NCBI RefSeq assembly: GCF_003350405.1
Contig: NZ_QQAW01000001.1
Coordinates: 310,001 to 374,000 of the forward strand
DNA length: 64,000 nucleotides
Direction of reading: 5' to 3'
Source of the DNA: Gluconacetobacter liquefaciens
Lineage (GTDB): Bacteria; Pseudomonadota; Alphaproteobacteria; Acetobacterales; Acetobacteraceae
Part shown: positions 30,678 to 38,096 of the stretch, piece by piece
How positions within the stretch are numbered: the stretch's first letter is position 1
Layout: each line of letters opens with the position of its first letter
The notes under the pieces: generated by a model
Told to the model about the DNA's origin: nothing
The model's database searches: none
Seen by the model: the letters and a program-made list of their open reading frames with translations, nothing else
Translations under genes and position numbers: made by a program

Positions 30678-31211
30678 GTGAGATTTTTATGACGGGATTT
30701 GCGGCCCGCACGATGGATTCGAACCTGATCCGGCCCTCGTGCGTTCAGGTTCTGTCAGCGCGGCGAACGGGGCGACGTGGGCCGGAAGGCTAATGTGTCA
30801 GATTCGAAACAAAATCGGACCCGGCGCGAAAAATGGCAGAAAAATGGGCACACTCTCAAAAATCGCCAGTTTTTCGCCATTTATGACAGGTTGTTAATAT
30901 GGCCATTTTTTGGGCCAGTGATGACAAATTACTCGTTTCAAATTCGATAAATATCTTGCTTGACATCGGATGGGCGCAATAGCCCAATTCGATGGCTTGG
31001 CGGCATTTCGATGTCTGTCCGGTCAGGTCGGAACGCAGGGGATGCACGATCCCGATTATCGTTTGTGCGTGCTTTCGCACATGCCGTGGCCATGCCACGG
31101 TATGGCCCGGGTTTGCCCGGAGAGAAGGCCGGACGCTGCGCAGTGGTCCTGATTTGTTGTGGTTTTGAGTGCCGAAACCGGCGTGGACGAGAGGGTTAAG
31201 GAGGTTTCGAC
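30678..31211 (+). other. Gene-free 534-base leader of the tonB operon
   Basis: No convincing gene is seen here. The part around 30790-30970 is clearly more AT-rich than its surroundings. A TTGACA (30960-30965) could be a -35 box, but the expected -10 is poor. Structures include CGCACGA/TCGTGCG (30707-30713 with 30737-30743) enclosing GGATTCGAACC, and CCGTGGC/GCCACGG (31084-31100). A strong ribosome site, AAGGAGG at 31198-31204, serves tonB. The region may hold the operon promoter and a long regulated 5' leader, or a small RNA. Confidence 0.5.
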
Positions 31212-31871
31212 ATGAACTACGCGGAACAACAACGCAGTCCGACGAAGCATATTATCGGCATAACTGTCGTTGTTCTCCTGCACGTGGTTCTGATCTGGGC
31301 GTTGATGAACGGTCTCGGGGCGAAAATCGTCCAGGAACTGCACCCGCCCATCCAGACCAAGATTATTACGGAGAAGAAGCCGCCGCCGCCGCCACCACCG
31401 CCGCCTCCGCCGCCGGTGATGACGCAGCCGCCGCCGCCGTACATTCCGCCGCCGAAGATCCAGATCCAGCCGCCGCCGCAGCAGGTGATCAAGCAGGTGA
31501 CGCATACGCCGCCGCCGAAGCCGATGCCGCCGTCACCGCCTGCGCCGCCGACAGTGCAGAACGCGCCGGTCGGGCCGCCGGTTCCGGATCATCTGGCGGG
31601 TGCGCGTCCGGTGAACAACGTCAAGCTCGAATATCCCGAGGAAATGCTCGAGGAAAATCGGGAAGGCCGCGTGACCGTGGTGTGCGACGTGGAGCAGGAC
31701 GGGTCGACCAGCAACTGCGCGGTGACGAGCGTGCAGGGTGGGCAGTCGTTCTCCCAGGCCGCGTTGGATTACGTCCGCCGTGCCCGGTATCAGCCGGCGG
31801 TCAAGAATGGCGTGCCCATCAAGGAGTTCCGCCATCCGTACACGATTACCTTCAGGCTCAGCAACGACTGA
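31212..31871 (+). CDS. tonB: TonB energy transducer
   Basis: TonB passes the proton-motive force harvested by ExbB/ExbD to outer-membrane receptors. The 219-aa protein has a short cytoplasmic N-terminus, a membrane helix at about 14-34 (IIGITVVVLLHVVLIWALMN), a Pro-rich periplasmic spacer (about 52-125, with runs of up to 12 Pro) and a C-terminal TonB domain (about 130-217: KLEYPEEMLEENREGRVTVV, YQPAVKNGVPIKEF). A strong AAGGAGG precedes the ATG. exbB follows after 92 bases that contain a hairpin (31891-31915). Iron control by the nearby Fur is possible, but no Fur box was recognised. Confidence 0.94.
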   Translation: MNYAEQQRSPTKHIIGITVVVLLHVVLIWALMNGLGAKIVQELHPPIQTKIITEKKPPPPPPPPPPPPVMTQPPPPYIPPPKIQIQPPPQQVIKQVTHTPPPKPMPPSPPAPPTVQNAPVGPPVPDHLAGARPVNNVKLEYPEEMLEENREGRVTVVCDVEQDGSTSNCAVTSVQGGQSFSQAALDYVRRARYQPAVKNGVPIKEFRHPYTITFRLSND

Positions 31872-31963
31872 GGGTTACCTAACGACCGGAGCCGGACGGG
31901 TGTGAACCCGCCGGCCCCGGGGTTCCGGCAAACGGGCCATCTACCACAGAGGATTTGGAGTAC

Positions 31964-33025
31964 ATGACCAGACTGCACCGTGTTCCTGTTGTTGCCGCGT
32001 CGGCCCTGGCTGCCATTCTGAGCGTCTCGTCGCCCGTGATCGCGGTGGCTCAGGACGCACAGTCCACCGCTCCGGCCGCGGCTCCCGCCCCTGACGCAGC
32101 GGCTCCGGCTGCTCCGGCGCCTGACGCATCGGCACCCGCTGCCGCCCCGACCGACGGCTCGGCTCCGGCCACCCCGCCGGCCGACGGCGCTGCCCCCGCT
32201 GCCCCGGCCGAGGGTGCGGCTCCGGCCGCCGATGCCTCCGCTCCGGCCCCCGCGGTGACGCCGCCGGCCGAAGATGCCGCCCCGGCGAAGCCGGCCGGCA
32301 ACCCGTATGGCCTGGATGCGCTGTGGCGCAACGGTGACATCATCGCCCGCGGCGTTCTGCTGATCATGGTCGTCATGTCGCTGGGCACGTGGTACATCAT
32401 GATCACGAAGTTCTTCGAACAGATGCGTATGTTCTCGGCCGCCAAGGGAGCCGCGTCGACCTTCTGGACCAAGTCTTCGATCCAGGAAGGCGCCGCCGCG
32501 CTGAAGCCGTCCTCGCCGTTCCGCTACATTGCCGATACCGGCATCGTCGCGGCCGAGCATCATGAAGGCACGATGCAGGAATCCATCGACCTGCACACCT
32601 GGACGTCGATGTCGATCCAGCGCGCCGTCGATACCATCCAGGCGCGGATGCAGGGTGGCCTGGCCTTCCTCGGCACCGTGGGTTCGACCTCGCCGTTCGT
32701 CGGTCTGTTCGGCACCGTCTGGGGTATCTATCACGCCCTGACCGCCATCGGTATCGCCGGCCAGGCGTCGATCGACAAGGTTGCCGGCCCCGTCGGTGAA
32801 TCGCTGATCATGACCGCCATCGGTCTGGGCACCGCCGTTCCGGCCGTGCTGGGCTACAACCTGCTGGTCCGCCGCAACAAGGGCGCCATGGACAAGGTCC
32901 GCAACTTCGCCGCCGACCTGCAGTCGATCCTGCTGGGTGGCTTCCGTCATGGTGTCTCGCCGGAGATCGTGGTTCATCCCGATAACTCGCCGACCACCAC
33001 CACGACCTCCAACCGGGTTGCCTGA
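31964..33025 (+). CDS. exbB: ExbB/TolQ-type proton channel protein with long N-terminal extension
   Basis: ExbB forms the proton channel that powers TonB. This 353-aa protein is longer than E. coli ExbB (about 244 aa). It starts with a probable signal peptide (residues 1-29, ending IAVAQD), then an Ala/Pro-rich segment of about 85 residues, then the MotA/TolQ/ExbB domain (about 115-330). In that domain three membrane segments are visible (GVLLIMVVMSLGTWYIMITK; LAFLGTVGSTSPFVGLFGTV; ESLIMTAIGLGTAVPAVLGY). The ATG at 31964 was preferred because GGAG precedes it at 31957-31960. exbD follows two bases after the stop. Confidence 0.93.
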   Translation: MTRLHRVPVVAASALAAILSVSSPVIAVAQDAQSTAPAAAPAPDAAAPAAPAPDASAPAAAPTDGSAPATPPADGAAPAAPAEGAAPAADASAPAPAVTPPAEDAAPAKPAGNPYGLDALWRNGDIIARGVLLIMVVMSLGTWYIMITKFFEQMRMFSAAKGAASTFWTKSSIQEGAAALKPSSPFRYIADTGIVAAEHHEGTMQESIDLHTWTSMSIQRAVDTIQARMQGGLAFLGTVGSTSPFVGLFGTVWGIYHALTAIGIAGQASIDKVAGPVGESLIMTAIGLGTAVPAVLGYNLLVRRNKGAMDKVRNFAADLQSILLGGFRHGVSPEIVVHPDNSPTTTTTSNRVA

Positions 33026-33027
33026 AC

Positions 33028-33453
33028 ATGGCGATGCAAGTCGGAGGCGGCGGCGATGAAGACGAGGTGGTGTCCGCCATCAACACCACTCCGCTTGTCG
33101 ACGTCATGCTGGTGCTGCTGATCATCTTTCTGATCACCATCCCAGTCGCAACACACACGATCAAGGTGAACCTTCCGAAGGACGCCAACCAGCCCACTCA
33201 GACCAAGCCCGGCAATGTGGTGCTGGCTGTGACGGAGAACGGGCAGATCTACTGGAACGAGGTCGCGATCAAAAGTCGGGCCGACCTTCTGGACCGGCTG
33301 GAAAAGGTGGCGGTGATCAAGCCGCAGCCCCAGATCCAGATCCGTGGCGATGCCAAGTCGCGCTACGAATCGGTCGGGCGGGTGATCGCCACCTGCCAGG
33401 AAGCCGGGATCTACCACGTGGACTTCATCACCGAGCAGCCCCACTCGGACTGA
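33028..33453 (+). CDS. exbD: Biopolymer transport protein ExbD (first copy)
   Basis: ExbD works with ExbB in the TonB motor. The 141-aa protein has a short cytoplasmic start, the membrane helix (about 24-43) with the essential aspartate in the family motif NTTPLVDVMLVLLIIF, and a periplasmic domain (about 60-141). It lies two bases after exbB, so it is probably coupled. A second, different exbD lies downstream in the same operon. Confidence 0.94.
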   Translation: MAMQVGGGGDEDEVVSAINTTPLVDVMLVLLIIFLITIPVATHTIKVNLPKDANQPTQTKPGNVVLAVTENGQIYWNEVAIKSRADLLDRLEKVAVIKPQPQIQIRGDAKSRYESVGRVIATCQEAGIYHVDFITEQPHSD

Positions 33454-33466
33454 ACGACGGGGAACA

Positions 33467-33490
33467 GGGGGCCGGCCCACGCCGGCCCCC
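33467..33490 (+). promoter_or_regulatory. Hairpin between the two exbD genes
   Basis: A perfect 10-bp GC stem, GGGGGCCGGC (33467-33476) with GCCGGCCCCC (33481-33490), loop CCAC, no T-run. It may lower or stabilise downstream expression so that the two ExbD copies are made at different levels (inference). Confidence 0.6.
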
Positions 33491-33597
33491 GACTTCCGGG
33501 AATCTCACATCAGGGCGCCGCGTTTGTCCGTCCGCACCGGGTTCAGGTGGCGGTTCGAACGGTCCAGTGGCCCACGTTTTTTAGAGAGTACACCGCC

Positions 33598-34032
33598 ATG
33601 GGCATGAGTGTCGGCTCCGAAAGCACCCACGAAGACGAAGGTATGGTCGATATCAACACGACGCCGTTGATCGACGTCATGTTGGTGCTGCTGATCATGC
33701 TGATCATTACCATTCCGTTGCAGACCCATTCGGTCGCGCTGGATCTGCCGCAGGGTGATCCGCCGCCTTCGACCGAAATTCCGAAGGTCGTGACGCTCGC
33801 GATCGATTTCGACAACAGCCTTTCGTGGAATGGCGAGCCCATCGGTGACGAGGGGTCCCTGCTGGCGCATCTCCAGGAGGCCGCGGCGCTGCCCGACCAG
33901 CCCGAAATGCATATCCATCCCAACCGTCTGGCCGATTACAAGACGGTGGCGCATGTCCTTGCTGACGCCCAGAGGCTTGGCATTACCAAGCTGGGTATCG
34001 TAGGTCAGGATCAGTTCATGGAAGGACAATGA
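33598..34032 (+). CDS. exbD: Biopolymer transport protein ExbD (second copy)
   Basis: This is a second ExbD/TolR-family protein of 144 aa. It keeps the helix and the essential aspartate (INTTPLIDVMLVLLIMLII), but its periplasmic half differs clearly from the first copy (SVALDLPQGDPPPSTEIPKV; PEMHIHPNRLADYKTVAHVL). The ATG at 33598 was chosen; upstream in-frame codons run into the gap after the hairpin. Pairs of ExbD in TonB operons are known in Xanthomonas and in several alphaproteobacteria. The TPR gene follows four bases after the stop. Confidence 0.9.
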   Translation: MGMSVGSESTHEDEGMVDINTTPLIDVMLVLLIMLIITIPLQTHSVALDLPQGDPPPSTEIPKVVTLAIDFDNSLSWNGEPIGDEGSLLAHLQEAAALPDQPEMHIHPNRLADYKTVAHVLADAQRLGITKLGIVGQDQFMEGQ

Positions 34033-34036
34033 GCTG

Positions 34037-35305
34037 ATGTCATTACGTCTGTTCCGCGCCGGCCTGCTTGCCGGCGTGATCGCCGCCGTTCCGTTTTCCG
34101 TCTCGTCGGTCGGGTCCGCCTGGGCGGCCGACACTCTGAGCGCCAAGGTCGGCAAGCCCTTGCAGGAGGCCCAGACCGCCCTGGCCGCACATAATTATGC
34201 CAAGGCGATGACTGCCGTTGATACGGCCGAGGCCGTGCCCGGCAAATCCGATTACGAAGAATATACGGTGACCCAGATGCGTGCCGCCGTCGCGGCGCAG
34301 TCGGGTAACGTGGCGGCGGCCACCGCCGCTTATGACAAGCTGATCGCGTCCAGCCGTACTCCCAAGGACGCCAAGCTGCAGATGATGATGGCGGAGGCCA
34401 CGATGGCCTACACCGCCAAGGATTATCCCCGGGCCGTCGCAGGGACCGAGCAGTATCTGAAGGCCGCCGGCAGCAACCCGGCGATGGAGACGCTGCTGAT
34501 CCAGTCCTATTATCTGCAGCAGGATTACAAGAACGCCGCGCGCGTTCAGCAGGCGCAGATCGATGCCACGATCAAGGCCGGCAAGGTTCCCGTCGAATCC
34601 CAGTTGCAGCTTCTGGCGGCCTGCCAGACGCAGCTCAAGGACCAGTCGGGGCTGAACCACACCTATGTGACGCTGGTGTCCTATTATCCCAAGCCGGAAT
34701 ATTGGGCGCTGATCCTGCATGGGCTGATCACCAACCCCAAGGTCGCGCCTGGCCTGCAGCTTGATGTCTATCGCATTCGGCTGGCTGCGGGCGTCCTGAC
34801 GGCACCGTCCGACTTCATGGACATGACCGAACTGGCCATGCAGGCTGGTCTGCCGCAGCTGGCGCTGGACCTGATGAACGCGGGTTATGCCAGCGGTGCC
34901 CTGGGCAAGGATGCCGGGGCGGCGCGCGAGGCCAAGCTCAAGGCCATGGTCGTGAAGGCGGTGGCCGACAAGAAGGCCACCATTGCGGCGGACGAAGCCG
35001 CTGGCGCCACCGCGCCGACCGGTAATGCGCTGCTGACCGTGGGCTACAATTATGTGACCTTCGGCCAGGCGGACAAAGGTCTGGCCGTGATGCAGAAAGG
35101 GCTGGCGAAGGGGCCGCTGGACCCCAATATCGGCAAGCTGCATTACGGTTTGGCGCAGGCTGCGGCCGGGCATACTGCTGATGCCATCGCGACACTCAAG
35201 ACCGTCACCGGTGACAATGGCGCCCGGGATATCGCCCAGCTCTGGGTCCTCAAGCTGAGCCCTGCATCCGCGGCCCACGCGGCTGCGCCGGCCGCTCATC
35301 ACTGA
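34037..35305 (+). CDS. Secreted TPR-like protein of the TonB/Exb operon
   Basis: The 422-aa protein begins with a signal peptide (about 1-31, ending SAWAADT), so it is exported. The mature part is helical, Ala-rich and carries several TPR-like pairs of helices (for example EAQTALAAHNYAKAMTAVDT, YTAKDYPRAVAGTEQYLKAA and YVTFGQADKGLAVMQKGLAK). It lies four bases after the second exbD and should be co-transcribed. Periplasmic TPR proteins accompany ExbB/ExbD/TonB in some bacteria and may help assemble or couple the system; its exact role here is inferred. It ends in an Ala/His-rich tail. Confidence 0.8.
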   Translation: MSLRLFRAGLLAGVIAAVPFSVSSVGSAWAADTLSAKVGKPLQEAQTALAAHNYAKAMTAVDTAEAVPGKSDYEEYTVTQMRAAVAAQSGNVAAATAAYDKLIASSRTPKDAKLQMMMAEATMAYTAKDYPRAVAGTEQYLKAAGSNPAMETLLIQSYYLQQDYKNAARVQQAQIDATIKAGKVPVESQLQLLAACQTQLKDQSGLNHTYVTLVSYYPKPEYWALILHGLITNPKVAPGLQLDVYRIRLAAGVLTAPSDFMDMTELAMQAGLPQLALDLMNAGYASGALGKDAGAAREAKLKAMVVKAVADKKATIAADEAAGATAPTGNALLTVGYNYVTFGQADKGLAVMQKGLAKGPLDPNIGKLHYGLAQAAAGHTADAIATLKTVTGDNGARDIAQLWVLKLSPASAAHAAAPAAHH

Positions 35306-35354
35306 GTGGTCGCCGGGCCTGATCGGCTTGGCCGCGTGACCCGGAATGCCGGCG

Positions 35355-35390
35355 GGGCCGGGTGGAACGATCCACCCGGCCCTTGCTGTT
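35355..35390 (+). terminator. Terminator of the tonB-exb operon
   Basis: GGGCCGGGTGGA (35355-35366) pairs perfectly with TCCACCCGGCCC (35371-35382), loop ACGA, followed by TTGCTGTTT. Confidence 0.8.
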
Positions 35391-35494
35391 TGAGGGGGTC
35401 CTTTTCGCCGATCCCGATTTTACGGTATCCTCGCTGACATTCCGGCCCGATCCGGCGGCCGGTGCTTTCAGGAATGACGATTCGCATCGTGACG

Positions 35495-36268
35495 ATGTCC
35501 CAGACCGCCCCAGATTCCGACCTGCCTGCACGCATTCTGGTCGTCGAGGATGACCCCGGTATGCGTACCCTGCTGGTAAGGGCCTTGCAGGCTGATGGTT
35601 ATCGCGTGCGCGGCGTGCAGGACGGGCGCGAAATGTGGGCCGCCCTGACGGCATCGCCGGCCGACCTGATCGTTCTGGATGTCATGCTGCCGGGAACCAA
35701 CGGGCTGGATCTCTGCCGTTCGTTGCGGCGGGGCGGTGCGCCGGGTGCCGAGGTGGCCCATCCGGACCGCCATACGCCCGTCATCATGGTCTCGGCCCGG
35801 GGCGAGGAACTGGATCGTGTGCTCGGCCTGGAACTGGGCGCCGACGATTACGTGGCCAAGCCCTTCAGCCAGAAGGAGTTGCTGGCGCGGGTCCGTGCGG
35901 TGCTGCGCCGTGGCAGCGGCGGTGTGACCGGGGTGCAGCCCAGCACGCCGCGCCGCGAAACGCTGAAATTCGCCGGATGGACATTGGATCTGCGTCGGCG
36001 CGAACTGACCGACCCTTCTGGGGCGGTGGTGGATATTTCCGGCGCCGAGCATGATCTGCTCGCCAGCTTCCTGGACAATCCGCAACGGGTGATCGGGCGG
36101 GACCGCCTGCTGGAACTGTCGCGCACCCGTCTGGGTGATGTGTCCGATCGGAGTGTCGATGTGCTGGTCAGCCGCCTGCGCCGCAAGCTGGGTAACGATT
36201 CCGAATCCCTGATCCGCACCGTCCGCGGGCTAGGGTATATCTTCACCGCCCCGGTCGAGCGCCTTTGA
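35495..36268 (+). CDS. OmpR-family response regulator
   Basis: This 257-aa regulator has a receiver domain (about 11-135: acidic pair in VVEDDPGMR, phospho-acceptor D62 in LIVLDVMLPG, lysine in DDYVAKPFSQ) and a C-terminal winged-helix DNA-binding domain (about 155-255: SGAEHDLLASFLDNPQRVIG, DRSVDVLVSRLRRKLGND, TVRGLGYIF). Other in-frame starts exist at 35462 (GTG) and 35474 (ATG); the ATG at 35495 gives the usual short lead into the receiver. Its partner kinase gene follows, but a 150-base inverted-repeat element separates them. Confidence 0.93.
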   Translation: MSQTAPDSDLPARILVVEDDPGMRTLLVRALQADGYRVRGVQDGREMWAALTASPADLIVLDVMLPGTNGLDLCRSLRRGGAPGAEVAHPDRHTPVIMVSARGEELDRVLGLELGADDYVAKPFSQKELLARVRAVLRRGSGGVTGVQPSTPRRETLKFAGWTLDLRRRELTDPSGAVVDISGAEHDLLASFLDNPQRVIGRDRLLELSRTRLGDVSDRSVDVLVSRLRRKLGNDSESLIRTVRGLGYIFTAPVERL

Positions 36269-36272
36269 TGGG

Positions 36273-36424
36273 TGCGCGGAAACGCGGGCTGGTGGCGATC
36301 CGACGCGCGTTTCCGGCGCTCCGGTGCTCACGGCCATTGAGGCCGCTCCGCTCCGGTGCTCGGAAACACACGACGGACGCGGCCCTGCGGGCCGCTCTCG
36401 CTCACCAGCCCGCGTTTTCGCACA
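36273..36424. repeat. Inverted-repeat element, copy A (between regulator and kinase genes)
   Basis: About 152 bases bounded by 22-base terminal inverted repeats, 36273-36294 and 36403-36424, with two mismatches that remain G-U pairs in RNA. The 19-base motif TGGTGGCGATCCGACGCGC (36290-36308) recurs in copy B and in a partial third copy. No coding potential is evident. It looks like a non-autonomous MITE or REP-type element. Confidence 0.75.
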
Positions 36425-36445
36425 TCCATTCCCGGTCATATGAGT

Positions 36446-36467
36446 TGGTGGCGATCCGACGCGCGGT
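36446..36467. repeat. Partial copy of the inverted-repeat element
   Basis: This carries the 19-base motif TGGTGGCGATCCGACGCGC (36447-36465) and then diverges. It ends about 35 bases before the kinase start and probably marks a truncated second insertion. Confidence 0.7.
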
Positions 36468-36500
36468 TTCTGTGTATCAGTCTGAATTTCTGGTCGGGCG

Positions 36501-37874
36501 TTGACTGTCGGGGTTTCGCCGGGGCCGCGGCGGATCACGCTGTGGCCGCGCGGGTTGGTCGGGCGGGTCACGTTCGTGCTGCTGGCGGCGGTGGCGCTGG
36601 TGTTTCTCGGCAGTTCGGCGTTCTACGAGGAGGCCGAGACCTACACGGTCGATGATGCCCAACTCGATGCGATCGGCGAACGGCTGGCGGTGGATACGCG
36701 GGTGCTGGCGGCCACGCCGCTGGCCCAGCGACCCATCCTGGCGGCCATGCTTTCCACCGGCGACCTCACGCTCGATTGGCGGCCGCCCGTGGCGGGCCGG
36801 CCGATGCGGCCCGAGCCGTCGGCGCTGCGCGATCTGCACGACAAGCTGGTGGGGAACCGCGAACCGTTGCGTGGGGCGGTCCTGAACCTGTCGCCGACCC
36901 AGATCGGTACGTCGGATGTACGCGGCATCGTGCGGTTGCCCGATGGCAGCCGGCTGGGTTTCGTGGCGCCCGATATTCTGCAGCCGCACCATATGACGCG
37001 CGGTGTCGCCTCGGCCGCCATTCTGGCCGGGGCGGTGCTGCTGGCGGCGGCGATGCTGGTGCATACGCTCAGCATGCCGCTGCGGGCCCTGGCCGATCTG
37101 GCGGACGGTGTGGGGTCGGGCCGATGGGTGCCGGTCGAGGAGAAGGGGCCACGGGAAGTCCGGCATCTGGCCCGGGCGATCAATGCCATGCAGGACCGTA
37201 TCCGCCGACTGATCGAGGACAGGACCGAGGCGCTGGCGGCGGTATCGCACGATCTGCGCACGCCGCTGGCGCGCCTGCGCCTGCGAGCAGGCTTTCTGAA
37301 CGATCCGGAAGCGCAGAGCGCGATCGAAAGCGATGTTGCCGAGATGGAGGCGATGGTCGGCGGCGTGCTGGCGTATCTCTCCGGGGAAAATGATCCTGAG
37401 GCCGCTCGGTCGGTGGATCTGGTCTCGATCCTGCAGACGTTGGCCGATGACGCGGCCGACCAAGGGCGGGACGTGGTGTATGAAGGCATGGAGCATTGTC
37501 TGGCGAAAGTCCGGCCGCTGGCGATGAAGCGCGTCTTCGGCAACCTGATCGACAATGCCGTCAATTATGGTGGTGGCGCCCGGGTCGGCCTGTCAGTGGC
37601 GCCGGATGGCCTGCGGATACGGGTCGATGACGATGGGCCGGGGCTGCCTGAAGCCGAACTGACCCGGGTGCTGGCCCCGTTCTATCGGGTGGAGGGATCG
37701 CGGTCGCGCTCCACGGGCGGTCTGGGGCTGGGGCTGGCGATCGTCAACCGCGAAGTGCGGCGCGAAGGGGGCCAGTTCACATTGGCCAATCGGCCCGAAG
37801 GCGGCTTGCGGGCCGAAATTCTGCTGCCCCGTTCGCGGGCGCAGGGCACGGGCAAGCCGCAGCGGCCACATTGA
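36501..37874 (+). CDS. EnvZ-like sensor histidine kinase
   Basis: The 457-aa membrane kinase has helices at about 22-40 and 170-188 around a periplasmic domain of about 130 residues, a HAMP linker (about 189-240), a HisKA dimerisation domain with H250 in AAVSHDLRTPLARLR, and a HATPase domain with the N box (VFGNLIDNAVNYG), DDDGPGLP and GGLGLGLAIV. It should phosphorylate the OmpR-type regulator encoded just upstream. An in-frame stop at 36483 means that the first possible start is a TTG at 36501, with no clear ribosome site; a repeat fragment ends only 35 bases before it. The signal sensed is unknown. Confidence 0.92.
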   Translation: MTVGVSPGPRRITLWPRGLVGRVTFVLLAAVALVFLGSSAFYEEAETYTVDDAQLDAIGERLAVDTRVLAATPLAQRPILAAMLSTGDLTLDWRPPVAGRPMRPEPSALRDLHDKLVGNREPLRGAVLNLSPTQIGTSDVRGIVRLPDGSRLGFVAPDILQPHHMTRGVASAAILAGAVLLAAAMLVHTLSMPLRALADLADGVGSGRWVPVEEKGPREVRHLARAINAMQDRIRRLIEDRTEALAAVSHDLRTPLARLRLRAGFLNDPEAQSAIESDVAEMEAMVGGVLAYLSGENDPEAARSVDLVSILQTLADDAADQGRDVVYEGMEHCLAKVRPLAMKRVFGNLIDNAVNYGGGARVGLSVAPDGLRIRVDDDGPGLPEAELTRVLAPFYRVEGSRSRSTGGLGLGLAIVNREVRREGGQFTLANRPEGGLRAEILLPRSRAQGTGKPQRPH

Positions 37875-37889
37875 TAATAAAGGCGTTTC

Positions 37890-37935
37890 CCAAGGCTCAG
37901 CCTTTGGCGGCTTTCAGGGTGAAGCCCTGAAAGCC
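37890..37935. repeat. Twin-hairpin intergenic element after the kinase gene
   Basis: CCAAGGC pairs with GCCTTTGG (37890-37907, one bulge), then GGCTTTCAGGG pairs perfectly with CCCTGAAAGCC (37909-37935). The design matches the twin hairpins at 22802 and 46371. It runs directly into copy B of the inverted-repeat element. Confidence 0.65.
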
Positions 37936-38040
37936 TGACCGAAAATGCGCCCTGGTGGCGATCCGACGCGCATTTCCCGCGCTTCGGTGCTCATGGCCAT
38001 CAAGGCAGCTCTCGCTCACCAGAGCGTATTTTCGGTCAGG
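37934..38040. repeat. Inverted-repeat element, copy B
   Basis: This is 107 bases with 24-base terminal inverted repeats (37934-37957 and 38017-38040) differing at two positions. It shares TGGTGGCGATCCGACGCGC and a following block like CGGTGCTCATGGCCAT with copy A, but its tips differ from copy A's. The left tip overlaps the preceding hairpin by two bases. No gene inside. Confidence 0.75.
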
Positions 38041-38096
38041 CTGTGAGGCCTGGGTCTGGCCTCAACGACAACAGGAGCCTCCCCAGACCGCCGCTG

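Noticed and set aside
30707-30743. Possible tRNA remnant (GGATTCGAACC within a 7-bp stem)
   Set aside because: The T-stem would have only two to four pairs and there is no D-arm or anticodon arm; kept only as a structural note.
30960-30990. TTGACA as a sigma-70 promoter for tonB
   Set aside because: No acceptable -10 at 16-18 bases; not strong enough to list as a promoter.
31380-31420. Simple CCG repeat as a phase-variable tract
   Set aside because: It encodes the Pro-rich spacer expected in TonB, and copy-number change by three bases would keep the frame.
36273-38040. Insertion sequence
   Set aside because: Terminal inverted repeats exist but elements are only 107-152 bases and encode no transposase.
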